Positions 10,891 through 22,848 of a stretch of DNA of 64,000 nucleotides are shown here, one piece after another. This stretch comes from Rutidosis leptorrhynchoides (lineage: Eukaryota > Streptophyta > Magnoliopsida > Asterales > Asteraceae). The translations under genes and the position numbers were made by a program. Below the pieces are notes generated by a model. That model saw only the letters and a list, made by a program, of their open reading frames with translations. It did no database searches and was not told where the DNA came from. The DNA lies in contig NC_092341.1 of assembly GCF_046630445.1 (NCBI RefSeq), positions 220,966,001-221,030,000 of the forward strand, read 5' to 3'. The first letter of the stretch is position 1; every line of letters starts with the position of its first letter.

Positions 10891-12172
10891 TCACTGAATA
10901 TCCTATTAGTTATAAAAGATAAAAATTATATAAGTTATCAAATTAATAGACTTTTCTGATTTTGCCCACGTTTCGAATAGCCAATAGATGCAGCAGGTAG
11001 CCAGGACCCTTTAAATCGGAAGCCCACAACTCGCCACTAACAAATCCAACTATTACTACGAACCAGAAAATTTTGGATGTCTATCAATTTAACCGATTAA
11101 AATAATTTTTCGTCGAAATTTAAAGAAAATAAAGAAAATTCTATGTCTTAAAAACTAGAGCGTCGAGAAATAAGAAAGAAAAAGAGTGCGTCAAAAAAGT
11201 CAAAAAATAAAAGGTCGAAAAATAAGCGTCGAAAAATAAGCGTCGAAAAATAAAAGTCGAAAAAAATAATAAAATGCAGCGTTGAAACATAAAAGTTTAA
11301 AAACTAAGAATTAAAACTTACGTCTAAAGGTATTAAAGCTTAAAAGGAATTCTATATCCAAAACGGCAATAACTTAAAAAGGCACTAAAACTTAAAACGG
11401 CTTCGCAAAATTCTAAAGCACCTAAATCTTAATCTAAAGAAAAAGCACTTAAGGGATTTTACGGCAAAGCCTAAAAATCTAGAAATAAAAGTAAACTACG
11501 GCAAAATACCAGTCTTAAAACTAGTTACGAACGATAAATTACAAATTACGAATTAAACGATTAAAATATACAATTTGTAAAAATAAGCTTAAAGTTATAA
11601 AAATAAATTTTTTTATAAAAATATTATTTTTATATTATTTGTATAAAAGTATTAGTTTTATAAATAATAAAACTAATTAAAACTTAATATTACAAATTAA
11701 TTAATAAAACTAAAACTAATATGAAAAACTAATTAAATAATTAAACCCTAATTAGGGTTAATTAATAATAATAATTAATAATACTCTAACCCTAAACTGG
11801 TCGGACTAGGTATCAGACGTTTCACCTCAGCTCATGCGATCGCATGAGTTGAGGGTTAATTTTTCATGCGATCGCATGGTCCGTGGATCCAGGCCAGATG
11901 TTGGGCTGCTACAGTTGGGCCCATTACTTTTACTCTTTTTTTTCCTGTTTTTATATTTATATAAAATACTTATATAAATTAAATAAAACTTATATTTAAA
12001 AACTAAAATAGAAATAAAAATACTTTATAATTTTATATATTTTGAACAACTCTTAAAAATATATATATTTTGTTTTTCTTTTTATAATTTTGAATTTTAA
12101 TATTTAAAACGTATTTTTACAAAAAGAAATTAAAACTTAATAAAAAAAAATTATAACGTTTCGCTTCGGCGA
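10891..12172 (-). mobile_element. Leader (5' untranslated region) of the Athila element
   Basis: About 1.28 kb between PBS and the first ATG, with no conserved ORF. It is collinear with 36902-38195 of the plus-strand element. It contains short tandem stretches of GTCGAAAAATAA type near 11211-11265 and the palindrome pair at 11833-11878. Confidence 0.8.
11833..11878 (-). promoter_or_regulatory. Paired palindrome in the gag leader
   Basis: CATGCGATCGCATG at 11833-11846 and again at 11865-11878, starts 32 bp apart. No canonical TATA box follows; a weak GATACCT lies about 18 bp downstream on the minus strand. The same pair is found in the leader of the plus-strand element. Confidence 0.5.
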
Positions 12173-12190
12173 TCCCCGGCAGCGGCGCCA
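12173..12190 (-). other. Primer-binding site (tRNA-Asp type) of the minus-strand Athila element
   Basis: Minus strand reads TGGCGCCGCTGCCGGGGA, eight bases after the LTR end CATCA. Identical to the site at 14-31. Confidence 0.9.
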
Positions 12191-12429
12191 AAAATACTTG
12201 ATGTTAAAGCAGAGGGGTACGAAATAGTTATATTTTTGTTACGAAATACTATAAAATACGATACAATTTTACACAAGTTATTTATTTATTTATAGAGTGA
12301 ATATACCTAAATCTTGCTACAACACTTATAGGCAGTGTACCTAATCGTACAGTAGTGTAGTTTTTAGTAAGTCCGGTTCGTTCCACAGGGAGCTAGCCAA
12401 GTTTAACGCTATATTTTTAAAACTATATT

Positions 12430-12529
<100 letters not shown>

Positions 12530-13506
12530 TAGTATTATTATTATTATTATAAAAGGGAGTTTTTACCGTTTAATGATCGGTTTGTCGATTTTAAAACTTA
12601 AGTCGCAATTAAAACCTAATGTAAAATATTAAAAATAAATATAACTTAATTCAAAGCGTAAAGTAAATGACGATAATTAAAATACGATAAATTAAAGTGC
12701 GATAAATAAAATGATGGTAAATAAAAGTGCGATGAAATATGAAATAAAGGAATTATGCTTATTTAAACTTCCGTAATCATGATGTTTGACGTGTTGATTT
12801 TAATTTATTACCATGGATTAATTGTCCTTTGTCCTGGATTATTCGATATGTCCATCTGGTTTTTGTCCATAACAGTCCATCAGTCATAAATATAAAGTGC
12901 GAGTGTCCTCGTCAAATTATCCTTATATCCGAAGTCAAATATTCCAACTAATTAGGGACTTAAACTGTAATAAGGTTTTAATACTTTATTATCAATTACA
13001 CCAAGTGTCCTTGCATGTAATCCACCCTGTTTTAATGAGTCCATTGACTATTAATTCATTCCCGTGTCCGGTTAAATGAACGATTATTAGTACTTATAAA
13101 TATTCCGCCCATCGTGTCCGATCGAGTGTATATGGTTATTTATGGATACGTCAAATTGTAAATCTCTATATTAAATTAACGAACTATCATTCAGTTAAAC
13201 AAATATAAAGTCCATTAATAGTTCATAGTCTAATTTCCACAAGTGTCGTTCTTTTGTCAAAACCTCAATTATGGTCCAAAGCCCAATTACCCCGTCTTTA
13301 ATATTTAACCCAACATCATGATTATTTCGATTTAAATAAGCATAATAATAACTTAGCTACGAGACATTAATTTAAAAAGGTTGAACATAACTTACAATGA
13401 TTAATAATAGCGTAGCGTTACACGGACAGAATTTCGACTTACACACTTACAACATTCGCTAACATAACCTTATTATTATTAATCTTAAATTAAAATTAAA
13501 ATTGTA

Positions 13507-13624
<118 letters not shown>

Positions 13625-13675
13625 TGAGAGAGAGATTAGAAAAAGATGTGTTTTTGCTCGATCAGAACCCGACTT

Positions 13676-13751
13676 TTTATAGGCTAAATTCGAATTACTG
13701 TTCACCATGCGATCGCATGGGGATATAGCACAGAAGCCATGCGATCGCATG
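13676..13751 (-). promoter_or_regulatory. LTR promoter module: paired palindrome plus TATA box
   Basis: CATGCGATCGCATG at 13706-13719 and 13738-13751. Minus-strand TATAAA at 13676-13681, 24 bp downstream. In the 5' LTR this would be the main element promoter. Confidence 0.68.
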
Positions 13752-14227
13752 GCCCCTCTCTCCAGCTCACAATCCTTTGTTTTTTAGTTTGCCGACGGTT
13801 TTAATATATAATATAATATATATATATAATTTTAAGAATTAATTATATATTATATTATATTCATTTGCATAGTTGACTTGTAATTTTTAGTCCGTTGCGT
13901 CGCGTGTTGAGAGTTGATTCTGGTCCCGGTTCCGGATTTTCGAACGTCCTTTCGTACTATTTAATATCTTGTACTTTGCGTTTCGCGACTTGTACTCTTG
14001 TAATTTTGAGACGTTTCTTATCAATAAATTGAACCACTTGAATTGTACTTTGTACTTTTTAGCGTTTTGGTCGTTTGCGTCTTCAAATCGTCGAATCTGT
14101 CTTTTGTCTTCACCTTTTATTATTTAAACGAATATCACTTGTAAATAGAACAATTGCAACCAAAAGCTTGTCTTTCTTGAAGGATAATGCTATGAAATAT
14201 ATGTTCGTTTTTAGCATTATCAATGAC

Positions 14228-14344
14228 CCTCACGTAAAAATTGGAAGCTTGGCCTCTCATTTTAGGTTGTTGATTCTGTGCAATTGCTCTGGTTCCTTTG
14301 TGATATACTTGTGAACACGCCCAACTATCATTCATAATCGAGCT
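14228..14344 (+). mobile_element. Tat-like 3' LTR, segment 2
   Basis: Continuation of the LTR broken at 2346. It matches the LTR near 32.70 kb (shared AGCTTGGCCTCTCATTTTAG). It is cut again by the hAT-like element at 14353. Confidence 0.65.
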
Positions 14345-15199
14345 AAGGTAATTATGGATGGCAATAGATCTAAAAAAATCCGAGATTCGCGGATACCCGC
14401 GCCCTTGATGGGCAGATAAAATCAAAAATCTTTACCCGCGGGTGGGCGATGGATATAATCTTGTACCCGTTGACGGGTCGCGGGTGGGTGATGGATGTAA
14501 TAGATCCGTTGCAAGTAAAATCCGATCCGAATATCCTCAATACCCGTTTAAATAATCCACTGATATACACGTTCTAAATGGGTGAAAATCTTAACCTTGA
14601 ATAAATGGTCAAAAGGTAATAATTTACTCCGTATAAGTTTCTACATTCCTCATATCATTTTGGTATCTAACTTTTTTTAGTAACTAGAACATTTCACAAC
14701 TACACATTACATGTATTATATAATTAAAGCATGTTGTTATTTGTTTCGTTTATTAGATCATCTCAATAAATTTAATTTTTACCTATCACTTAAGTAATTC
14801 GTTAACCTACTGTATGATTAGGTTTAGCAACTAAGTTTTTATTGTTAAATTTAAACATTGTAGCGTTACATATATTAGCAAAAACAAAATATAAATAATA
14901 TATGTTTTCTCATTTTCTTATATTATATAAATGAGTATATGTTGGATGATATTTTTCATGTCACATTGAATTATATAATGATATTTATTTTTGATTTTTA
15001 ATACTTTAATTTGCATATACTTCATGAATAAGATCCGCGGGCAAACCCGAGACCCGCGAATATTCGTGGGTACGGGTATGGATCTAAATATAAATCTGTT
15101 AACCAAGATCCAAATGGATCTTCAAAAAATCTGCGGGTGCGGGTGATGAAAGTAGTGGATCCGCGCCCACGACCCGCGGGTGCCATCCCTAAAGGTAAT
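14345..15199. mobile_element. hAT-like non-autonomous DNA transposon with 8-bp TSD
   Basis: The element proper is 14353-15191 (839 bp), flanked by AAGGTAAT at 14345-14352 and 15192-15199. Terminal inverted repeats are TATGGATGGCA (left) and TAGGGATGGCA (right, reverse complement), one mismatch. GC-rich subterminal repeats of GGGTACCCGCGG type lie at both ends (14380-14480 and 15030-15180). The 8-bp duplication and the TAGGGATGGCA ends are typical of hAT elements. No transposase is present. ORFs inside are the subterminal repeats read as protein. Confidence 0.88.
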
Positions 15200-15399
15200 G
15201 CAATCAAGACCGGGATATGGTTATTGATCACTTGAATCTAAGTGAAAGACGATTATAAGGTCCCAAAAATATTATCAACACCACCATCCACCCCTCATTG
15301 CACTTAATTCCTAAATTAGATCTAAACATCTAATTTAGGATTGATCACATTGCACTCAATTCCTAAATCAGATCTTAGCATCTGATTTAAGATTGATCA
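15200..15399 (+). mobile_element. Tat-like 3' LTR, segment 3 (U5 end)
   Basis: The last part of the LTR, ending GATTGATCA. It matches the LTR end at 32.82-32.95 kb (shared GGTCCCAAAA and CCCTCATTGCACT blocks). The final 104 bp are a 52-bp unit in tandem (15296-15347 and 15348-15399), each unit holding a hairpin. Confidence 0.65.
15296..15399 (+). repeat. 52-bp tandem duplication with hairpins at the LTR end
   Basis: Unit 1 has arms CCTAAATTAGAT and ATCTAATTTAGG around a 6-base loop. Unit 2 has CCTAAATCAGAT and ATCTGATTTAAG. The T-A pair of unit 1 is a C-G pair in unit 2, so the stem is kept by a compensating change. Unit 2 also has one end mismatch. Confidence 0.75.
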
Positions 15400-15415
15400 C
15401 ACACATTTTTTTTCT

Positions 15416-15676
15416 TTATACGTGTTGTCGATCATAATTTTGTTGCAGTGTACATACTTTAGCTTCTAGCTTTTCTTCTTTCACTTTGCTTTGAGAAAGA
15501 TGTAGATTCATTTCCGTGATCTGAGCTTTTAGCTTAGAAATCTTTGAACCAATTGTCATTATGGTGTAAAGTACGTGAAACGTCGAGCAATTATCAAGAA
15601 TTGTCTCCTTTTCTCCCCCCTCAAAATATGATTCTCGTGAATCAAATTTTGTTTTTGGACTTTTCGTTAGCTTCCA
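15416..15676 (-). pseudogene. ORF fragment with predicted coiled coil, probable retroelement remnant
   Basis: A minus-strand frame of about 86 codons with no good start, bounded by stops. Its second half (from MTIGSKISKLKAQ, about 47 codons) is rich in Leu, Lys and Glu with heptad-like spacing, which suggests a coiled coil. It lies in the minus-strand Copia-like remains, between a broken Tat LTR and a solo LTR, so a gag fragment is the simplest reading. I do not recognise it. Confidence 0.3.
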
Positions 15677-15768
15677 TTAAGTTTTGTTAACATTCGTTAA
15701 CTTTTGTACTAGTGAAAATTTTTGCGCCGCAGGTCCAAATCGGTAAGGACCTGTCTTGCAAAGAGTTA

Positions 15769-18700
15769 AATCCTGAAATGTCCCGTTCATATTGATTATA
15801 AACGTTCCATATTAATTGATTTCGTCGCGAGGTTTTGACCTCTATATGAGACGTTTTTCAAAGACTGCATTCATTTTTAAAACCACCATAACCTTTATTT
15901 TATCGATAAAGGTTTAAAAAGCATTACGTAGATTATCAAATAATGATAATCTAAAATATACCGTTTACACACGACCATTACATAATGGTTTACAATAAGA
16001 ATATATTACATCAAAAATAAGTTTCTTGAATGCAGTTTTTACATAATATCATACAAGCATGGAATCCAAATCTTGTCCTTATTTTAGTATGCAACAGCGG
16101 AAGCTCTTAATAATCACCTGAGAATAAACATGCTTAAAACGTCAACAAAAATGTTGGTGAGTTATAGGTTTAACCTATATATTATCAAATCATAATAATA
16201 GACCACAAGATTTCATATTTCAATACATCCCATACATAGAGATAAAAATCATTCATACGGTGAACACCTGGTAACCGACATTAACAAGATGCATATAAGA
16301 ATATCCCCATCATTCCGGGACATCCATCGGACATGATATAAAAACTGGAAGTACTAAAGCATCCGCTACAACGGATGGGGTTTGTTGGGCCCAATAGATC
16401 TATCTTTAGGATTCACGTCAATTAGTAGACTGGTTTACTAATTCTTAGGTTACCAAGTAAAAGGGGCATATTCCGCTTCGATCGTTCAACCATAGAAAGT
16501 AGTTTCATGTACTTGTGTCTATTTTGTAAAACATTTATAAAGCTGCATGTATTCTCATCCCAGAAATATTAGATTTTAAAAGTGGGACTATAACTCACTT
16601 TCACATATTTTTACTTCGTCGGGAAGTAAGACTTGGCTACTGGTCGATTCACGAACCTATAACAAATATGTACATATATATCAAAGTATGTTCAAAATAT
16701 ATTTACAACATTTCTAATATGTTTTAATGTTTTAAGTTTATTAAGTCAGTTGTCCTCGTTAGTAACCTACAACTAGTTGTCCAAAGTTAGATGTACAGAA
16801 ATAAATTGATATATATTATCTTGACCCAATCCAGGACCCAGTGTATACACGTCTCAGGCTAGATCACAACTCAAAGTATATATATTTTTGGAATCAACCT
16901 CAACCCTGTATAGCTAACCCCAACATTACTGCATATAGAGTGTCTATGGTTGTTCCAAATAATATATATAGATGGGTCGATATGATATGTCAAAACATTT
17001 GCATACGTGTCTATGGTATCCCAAGATTACATAATATATTAGAATATATGTATTATATAATATAAGTTAGCTAGGATATGATTAATATAGATTTGTTACC
17101 AATTTTCACGTAGCTACAACAAGTAAAAATATCCAATCTTGTTTTACCCATAACTTCTTCGTTTTAAATCCGTTTTGAGTGAATTCAATTGCTATGGTTT
17201 CATATTGAACTTAAGTTTATGAATCTATATCGAAAAAGTATAAGTTTATAGTCGAAAATACAGGTTACAAGTCATTTTTGTAAAGGTAGTCATTTCAGTC
17301 GAAAGAACGACGTCTAGATGACCATTTTGGAAAACATACTTCCACTTTGAGTTTAATCATGATTTTTGGATATAGTTTCATGTTCATAAGAAAAATTATT
17401 TTCTCAGAAGAACAACTTTTAAATCAAAGTTTATCATAGTTTTTAATTAACTAACCCAAAACAGCCTGCGGTGTTACTACGACGGCGTATATCCAGTTTT
17501 ACGGTGTTTTTCGTGTTTTCAGGTTTTAAATCATTAAATTAGCATATAATATATATATAGAACATGTGTCTAGTTGATTTTAAAAGTGAAGTTAGAAGGA
17601 TTAACTTTTGTTTGCGAACAAGTTTAGAATTAACTAAACTATGTTATAGTGATTTCAAGTTTAAACCTTCAAATAAGGTAGTTTTATATATATAAATTGA
17701 ATGATGTTATGAACATCATTACTACCTCAGGTTTTGTGGATAAACCTACTGAAAATGAGAAAAATAGATCTAGCTTCAAAGGATCCTTGGAAGGCTTGAA
17801 AGTTCTTGAAGCAGAATCATGACACGAAAACAAGTTCAAGTTAGATTTCCACTCGAAATAAGATTGTTATAGTTATAGAAATTGAATCAAAGTTTGAATA
17901 TGAGTATTACCTTGTATTAGAAAGATATCTTACTGTAAATAAGAAAGACTTCTTGAGGTTGAATGATCACTTTACAAGATTGGAAGTAAGCTAGCAAACT
18001 TGGAAGTATTCTTGATTTTATGAAACTAGAACTTATAGAATTTATGAAGAACACTTAGAACTTGAAGATAGAACTTGAGAGAGATCAATTTGATGAAGAA
18101 AATTGAAGAATGAAAGTGTTTATAGGTGTTTTTGGTCGTTGGTATATGGATTAGATATAAAGGATGTGTATTTTTGTTTACATGTAAATAAGTCATGAAT
18201 GATTACTAATATTTTTGTAATTTTATGAGATATTTAATGCTAGTTGCCAAATTATGGTTCCCACGTGACTCACATGGGCTGCTAAGAGCTGATCATTGGA
18301 GTGTATATACCAATAGTACATACATCTAAAAGCTGTGTATTGTACGATTACGAATACGGGTGCACACGAGTAGAATTGTTGATGAAACTGAACGAGGATG
18401 TAATTGTAAGAATTTTTTGTTAAGTAGAAGTATTTTGATAAGTGTCTTGAAGTCTTTCAAAAGTGTATGAATACATATTAAAACACTACATGTATATACA
18501 TTTTAACTGAGTCGTTAAGTCATTGTTAGTCATTACATGTAAATGTTATTTTGAAGCCTTTAGGTTAACGATCCTGTTAAGTGTTGTTAACCCATTGTTT
18601 ATTATATCAAATGAGATGTTAAATTATTACATTATCATGATATTATGATATATTAATATATATTAATATGATATATATACAATTAAATGTCGTTACAACG

Positions 18701-18819
18701 ATAATCGTTATATATATGCCTCGTTTCGAAATCCTTAAGTTAGTAGTCTTGTTTTTACATATGTAGTTCATTGTTTGTTAATATACTTAATGATATGTTT
18801 ACTTATCATAATATCATGT

Positions 18820-18908
<89 letters not shown>

Positions 18909-19106
18909 CATCACATAGTTTTTACAAGTTTTAACGTTCGTGAATCACCGGTCAACTTGGGTGGTCAATTGTCTATATGAAATCTATTTCACTTAATCAA
19001 GTCTTAACAAGTTTGATTGCTTAACATGTTGAAAACACTTAATCATGTAAATAACAATTTCATTTAATATATATAAACATAAAAAAGTTCGGGTCACTAC
19101 AAATCC
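15769..19106 (-). mobile_element. Solo LTR of the Tekay family with 5-bp TSD
   Basis: The LTR is 15774-19101 (3,328 bp), minus strand: starts TGTAGTGACCCGAAC and ends GGGACATTTCA in element orientation, as do the LTRs at 48299 and 58168. It is flanked by AATCC at 15769-15773 and 19102-19106. No PBS or internal DNA is attached, so this is a solo LTR left by recombination between the two LTRs. It is clearly more diverged than the pair at 48-61 kb and carries an AT microsatellite at 18824-18907. ORFs inside are not genes. Confidence 0.93.
18824..18907. repeat. (AT)n microsatellite in solo LTR
   Basis: About 80 bp of AT repeats. The same place in the young LTRs has only about 20 bp (48497 and 58367). 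Confidence 0.95.
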
Positions 19107-20645
19107 TGTCAGGGACTATACCTGAAAATTGTCCCCTAGTTACACTTGGGCTTAATTAACTATTGGGCTTACAGATTTGGTAAGCTTGTTGGACTTGATA
19201 ACTTGGATACTACTACTTGGGCTCAAAGTGATCCGGTTAGGAAGCTTGAGGCCCAGTAACAATACATTCACTGCAATCTGGTAACCGAATTAGGAATATG
19301 AACCGATAAGCTGTGAGATCTATACCGAATTAATCAACACCGAATCATCTTCATCTACCGAAGCTCATACCGAATTTGTTCATAAATTTACCCGAATCAG
19401 TAACTGCGACCGAAATCAGATAAAGAGCATTACTGAATCATCTTCATCGAGTGTTCTGCATCTTCAACCTGCTTCTGATTCATCCTTGTTTATTGATTGA
19501 TTAAATTAAGACATATAATCACTGGAACTTAATTCCAATAGCGGCGTCTAACAAGATTCGTGAAGAATCTATAACTAAAACAGCATCAAATCTCAAAAAT
19601 CACCACGAATCTAGTCATTTTTCATCATATGAACACTAAAATCAAAATCATCTTCTGATGCGTTTCAAGTGTTATCATCAACATGAAATCGTCTCATAAT
19701 CACCTCCTAAATCCTTGAAAATTATTAATTGATTCTAAAATTGAGTATATCGTTTGAATTTGAAGTTTGAAGATGCAGTTGACTTTTTATAACGAACGTT
19801 TGACTCCAAAATTAGAACTCTAATCAATGAATTATAGCTTCAAATTTTGCACGCACATTCACGAGATGCAAATGAAGAGATCTGCACTTTTACTTTTTCT
19901 CGAATTCCTTCCGAAATGATCCGGTGACTAAATTCGTTTGACTTTTCGACTAATGATGAACTCGATCTCAATTCTTCAAAATTTGTTGCTATTAATCAAT
20001 GATGATCACACACGAGAGCTGTATATTGTATAAGGATTATGAATCCGAACTTCGATTGTGTAGATTATCATCACAAAATGAATTTGAAATTTAAAGCATG
20101 ATGAAGTTCATGTTCGTGGAAAGTAGCAGACAATTTGAATCTGTGAATTGAAGTTCTATATTTTGAAATCAGTAAATGAATATAATAAAGATAATGAGTA
20201 TGATCTCAGGTTTGTGTTTGATGAAAATGAAGAGATGATGTTGAAGATGAAGGTTAAGAAAAATAGATTGATGAATTTTTCCTTCATTTTTAGATGAGAG
20301 AGATGATGTTGACTGATATCTGTATGTATATGTGAGGAGAGAGATTCGGTAAAAGAATATGATATGTGTACAGTAGTTGTCAGAAAAGAATTTTTAATTT
20401 TTAATTTTTTATTTTGAGTTTTGAAATATGAAAGTGAATTTTGTTGAGATTCGGTTTCGGATATTATTTTCGATAAAATTCGGGTTCGGTAAATTTGATT
20501 TGAATATTTGAAGATTCGGTTGAAGACGTAGTGAAGATATGAAGATTGGATGAAGAGTCGATGAAGATTATGAAGGTGGTTTGAAGATTGGTTGAACATA
20601 CACACGATATTCAATAAGGATCTCCCTAAGTTTCGTTATAGGGGT
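19107..20645 (-). mobile_element. Leader/internal remnant of a Copia-like element
   Basis: The DNA between the PBS at 20646 and the solo LTR. On the minus strand it reads as a long AT-rich untranslated leader with CCGAAT-rich stretches. No gag domain is recognisable. A 152-codon ORF (20156-20614, minus) is low-complexity and not convincing. Confidence 0.4.
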
Positions 20646-20658
20646 GGCTCTGATACCA
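20646..20658 (-). other. Primer-binding site (initiator tRNA-Met type)
   Basis: Minus strand reads TGGTATCAGAGCC, the common PBS of plant Copia and many Gypsy elements. It lies two bases from the putative LTR end TTGACA. Confidence 0.75.
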
Positions 20659-20660
20659 AA

Positions 20661-21073
20661 TGTCAATATGAATATCATATGAATGTGTGTAAATCTAGGA
20701 AGACTGTAGAGAAAACGATTATCCTATTCCACAACTTCCTTGAACTCTTTGAAGTGCTTTGGCTATGTATGTGAATGGCTCACTTCTAAGGATGCCTTGT
20801 GGGATATATAGCCCTCATCTATATACCACCATTCTAAGGCTTAGCACACAATCTATGCAATTCCTTGAGTTCTAATAGATACGAAGATCTTTCATTTAAA
20901 TGTAGATGATATGTACCTTTTCCGATAGTGAAACCCTTCGGGAAAGGCACCAACAGAATGTGATAACCATGCAAACCTTTAAGCAATGATAACAATGTGA
21001 TCCCTCACTTTAAGCTTCTTCTAAAACATAACCCGCACCTGCAAATGCTGCAAGGTCCAAATGGGGAGTGTCA
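20661..21073 (-). mobile_element. Putative 5' LTR of the Copia-like element (about 413 bp)
   Basis: In element orientation it begins TGACACTCCCC and ends CATATTGACA right before the PBS. It contains a TATA-like GCTATATATCCC near 20806-20817 (minus strand). Short length, TG...CA ends and the adjacent PBS fit a Copia LTR. No second copy was found in the window, so the left boundary of the element and the outer LTR end are less certain. Confidence 0.5.
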
Positions 21074-22848
21074 AATATTGAATCTAAACAATAGTAAAAC
21101 ATATAAAGTTGCATACAATTTTGTAACTATAAACCCAAAATACTAATTCATTCACACATTAGGCTTCTCTAAACCAACACATATTTCCCGTTCAATTCAA
21201 TTTAGTTAAAATAGCGATCAAGTGTTTACACAAAAACCTTAAGATAGACTAAAATGAAATAAATTAGGGTTTCTCTGTTAGTTACCCCAACATTACCTTT
21301 GGTTCCTTTTATCCTTGTAAAAACCTTCTTCTTATTCTCATCCCTGTAAAATACATTCATTCATATGTCGAAATCAAAGAGGTAAACCTAAAACCTAAAT
21401 CAAAATCAATTAAAAAACAATTAAAAACAAACCTGATATTGAAATTGTATAGGAGGAATTATAATTATAAATTATAACTATAGATTATAAATATTATCAT
21501 AAATTGCAAGCTTCTTCCCAGAACGCCACATTAAAGCAACTTGTAACAGACATGTGAAGCACCAACATTTTCATGACAAGAAATATGAAGCAGATACATG
21601 CTTTAGATTTCTACCCAAATCAACCTAAAACACGTAATTCTGAATGGGTCAACTACAACATTGCCAACTGATTTCTATGTTTCCAATTTGTTAGTATTAA
21701 AGAATGTATCGATATCTTATATTTTTTTTATTTTCTTGAACATTTTTATGCTACCCTAACCTGCTCAACATTAAGTAAATGATAAGAAACAACTTTATTA
21801 AGTCTCAAAAATAGGCTGCATTGGCATAAATAAAAAGCGGGCATTAAAAAAAACATTAAATACGATAATGAATACAACCTAATACTCTACTATTTTGGGT
21901 AAATCCAACCCATTTTGGTACACTAAAAGACATCTTTTTCATTATTAGTTTTGGGTCAACCCAACCCATTTTGATACACCAAAAGATAGTTTTCCTTATT
22001 GTTTTTGAGTCAATCCAACCCATTTTAGCACATTAAAATGATGATTAGCATTGAATACTTTACAAAATCGACTAAAAGACTAAATCGATACTCAATTTTA
22101 AGAAATGTGACTTAAAATCTAGTGAAGGTATCTTACTTTGAACTTTTAAGTAGCGCTTAAATTAGAGTTAATGACACTTGCAAAAGGTTGTATTTTCAAA
22201 GATAGAGTTAATGACACTTGCAACAAATATGTTTATAAGCATATTGTGTGTTACTTAAACAAACTTACCAATGCATATTTTACTTTAAATACAGGATTCA
22301 ATGACTTGGTCCACCAAGTTAGCCTCATCTAAGCAAACTCATGTTCAGTCCACCAAGTTAGCCTCATCTAAGAATAATCAATACTACATATCGAACTTTA
22401 AATCATCTTTGCTTCCGTAATATATAAATAAGAAGAAACCAAATATAATCTTACATTTTGATAGATTCAGAATCAGATACCGCTTCATCAACATCGTAAG
22501 CAAACACTTTAGACCATAACACGTCTATGAACAAATCTATAAACTTAAAACCATAACAACTGTGTATGCATAATTACATTAGTAATAAAACATATAAAGC
22601 ACATTATCATCTAATGTTTTCATATAAACATAAATATAAGCACATATAATATGGCAAAACTGTTTAACAATTCAATTCTTGAAATAATTCACAACTTTCA
22701 TCAGTAAGACAAAATATCAAATACACAGCACATATTATAGAAGCATCAGGTAACAAAGTTTGTGACATTTTCACACATTGCATTAAGAAATAAAGTTTCA
22801 ACCCACTAAAAACCCCAACTTTACGGGATTGATTCATGATATAATACA
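21074..22848. other. No gene recognised; local duplications only
   Basis: AT-rich DNA with short tandem duplications: three diverged ~54-bp units around TCCAACCCATTTT (21892-22045), two copies of TAGAGTTAATGACACTTGC (about 22164 and 22203), and two copies of a 25-bp unit (22309-22333 and 22348-22372). No convincing ORF or transposon end was seen. Confidence 0.5.
22309..22372. repeat. Tandem-like duplication, 25-bp core 39 bp apart
   Basis: GTCCACCAAGTTAGCCTCAT plus five more bases occurs at 22309-22333 and 22348-22372. The first copy sits in a palindromic context (ACTTGGTCCACCAAGT). Confidence 0.8.

Noticed and set aside
20156-20614. 152-codon minus-strand ORF rich in Ser, Ile and Phe
   Set aside because: Low-complexity translation of AT-rich leader DNA of the Copia-like remnant.
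20646-20658. tRNA-like sequences at PBS sites (also 14, 12173, 36883 and 51555)
   Set aside because: Only the short 3' tRNA complement is present, next to LTR ends; these are primer-binding sites, not tRNA genes.
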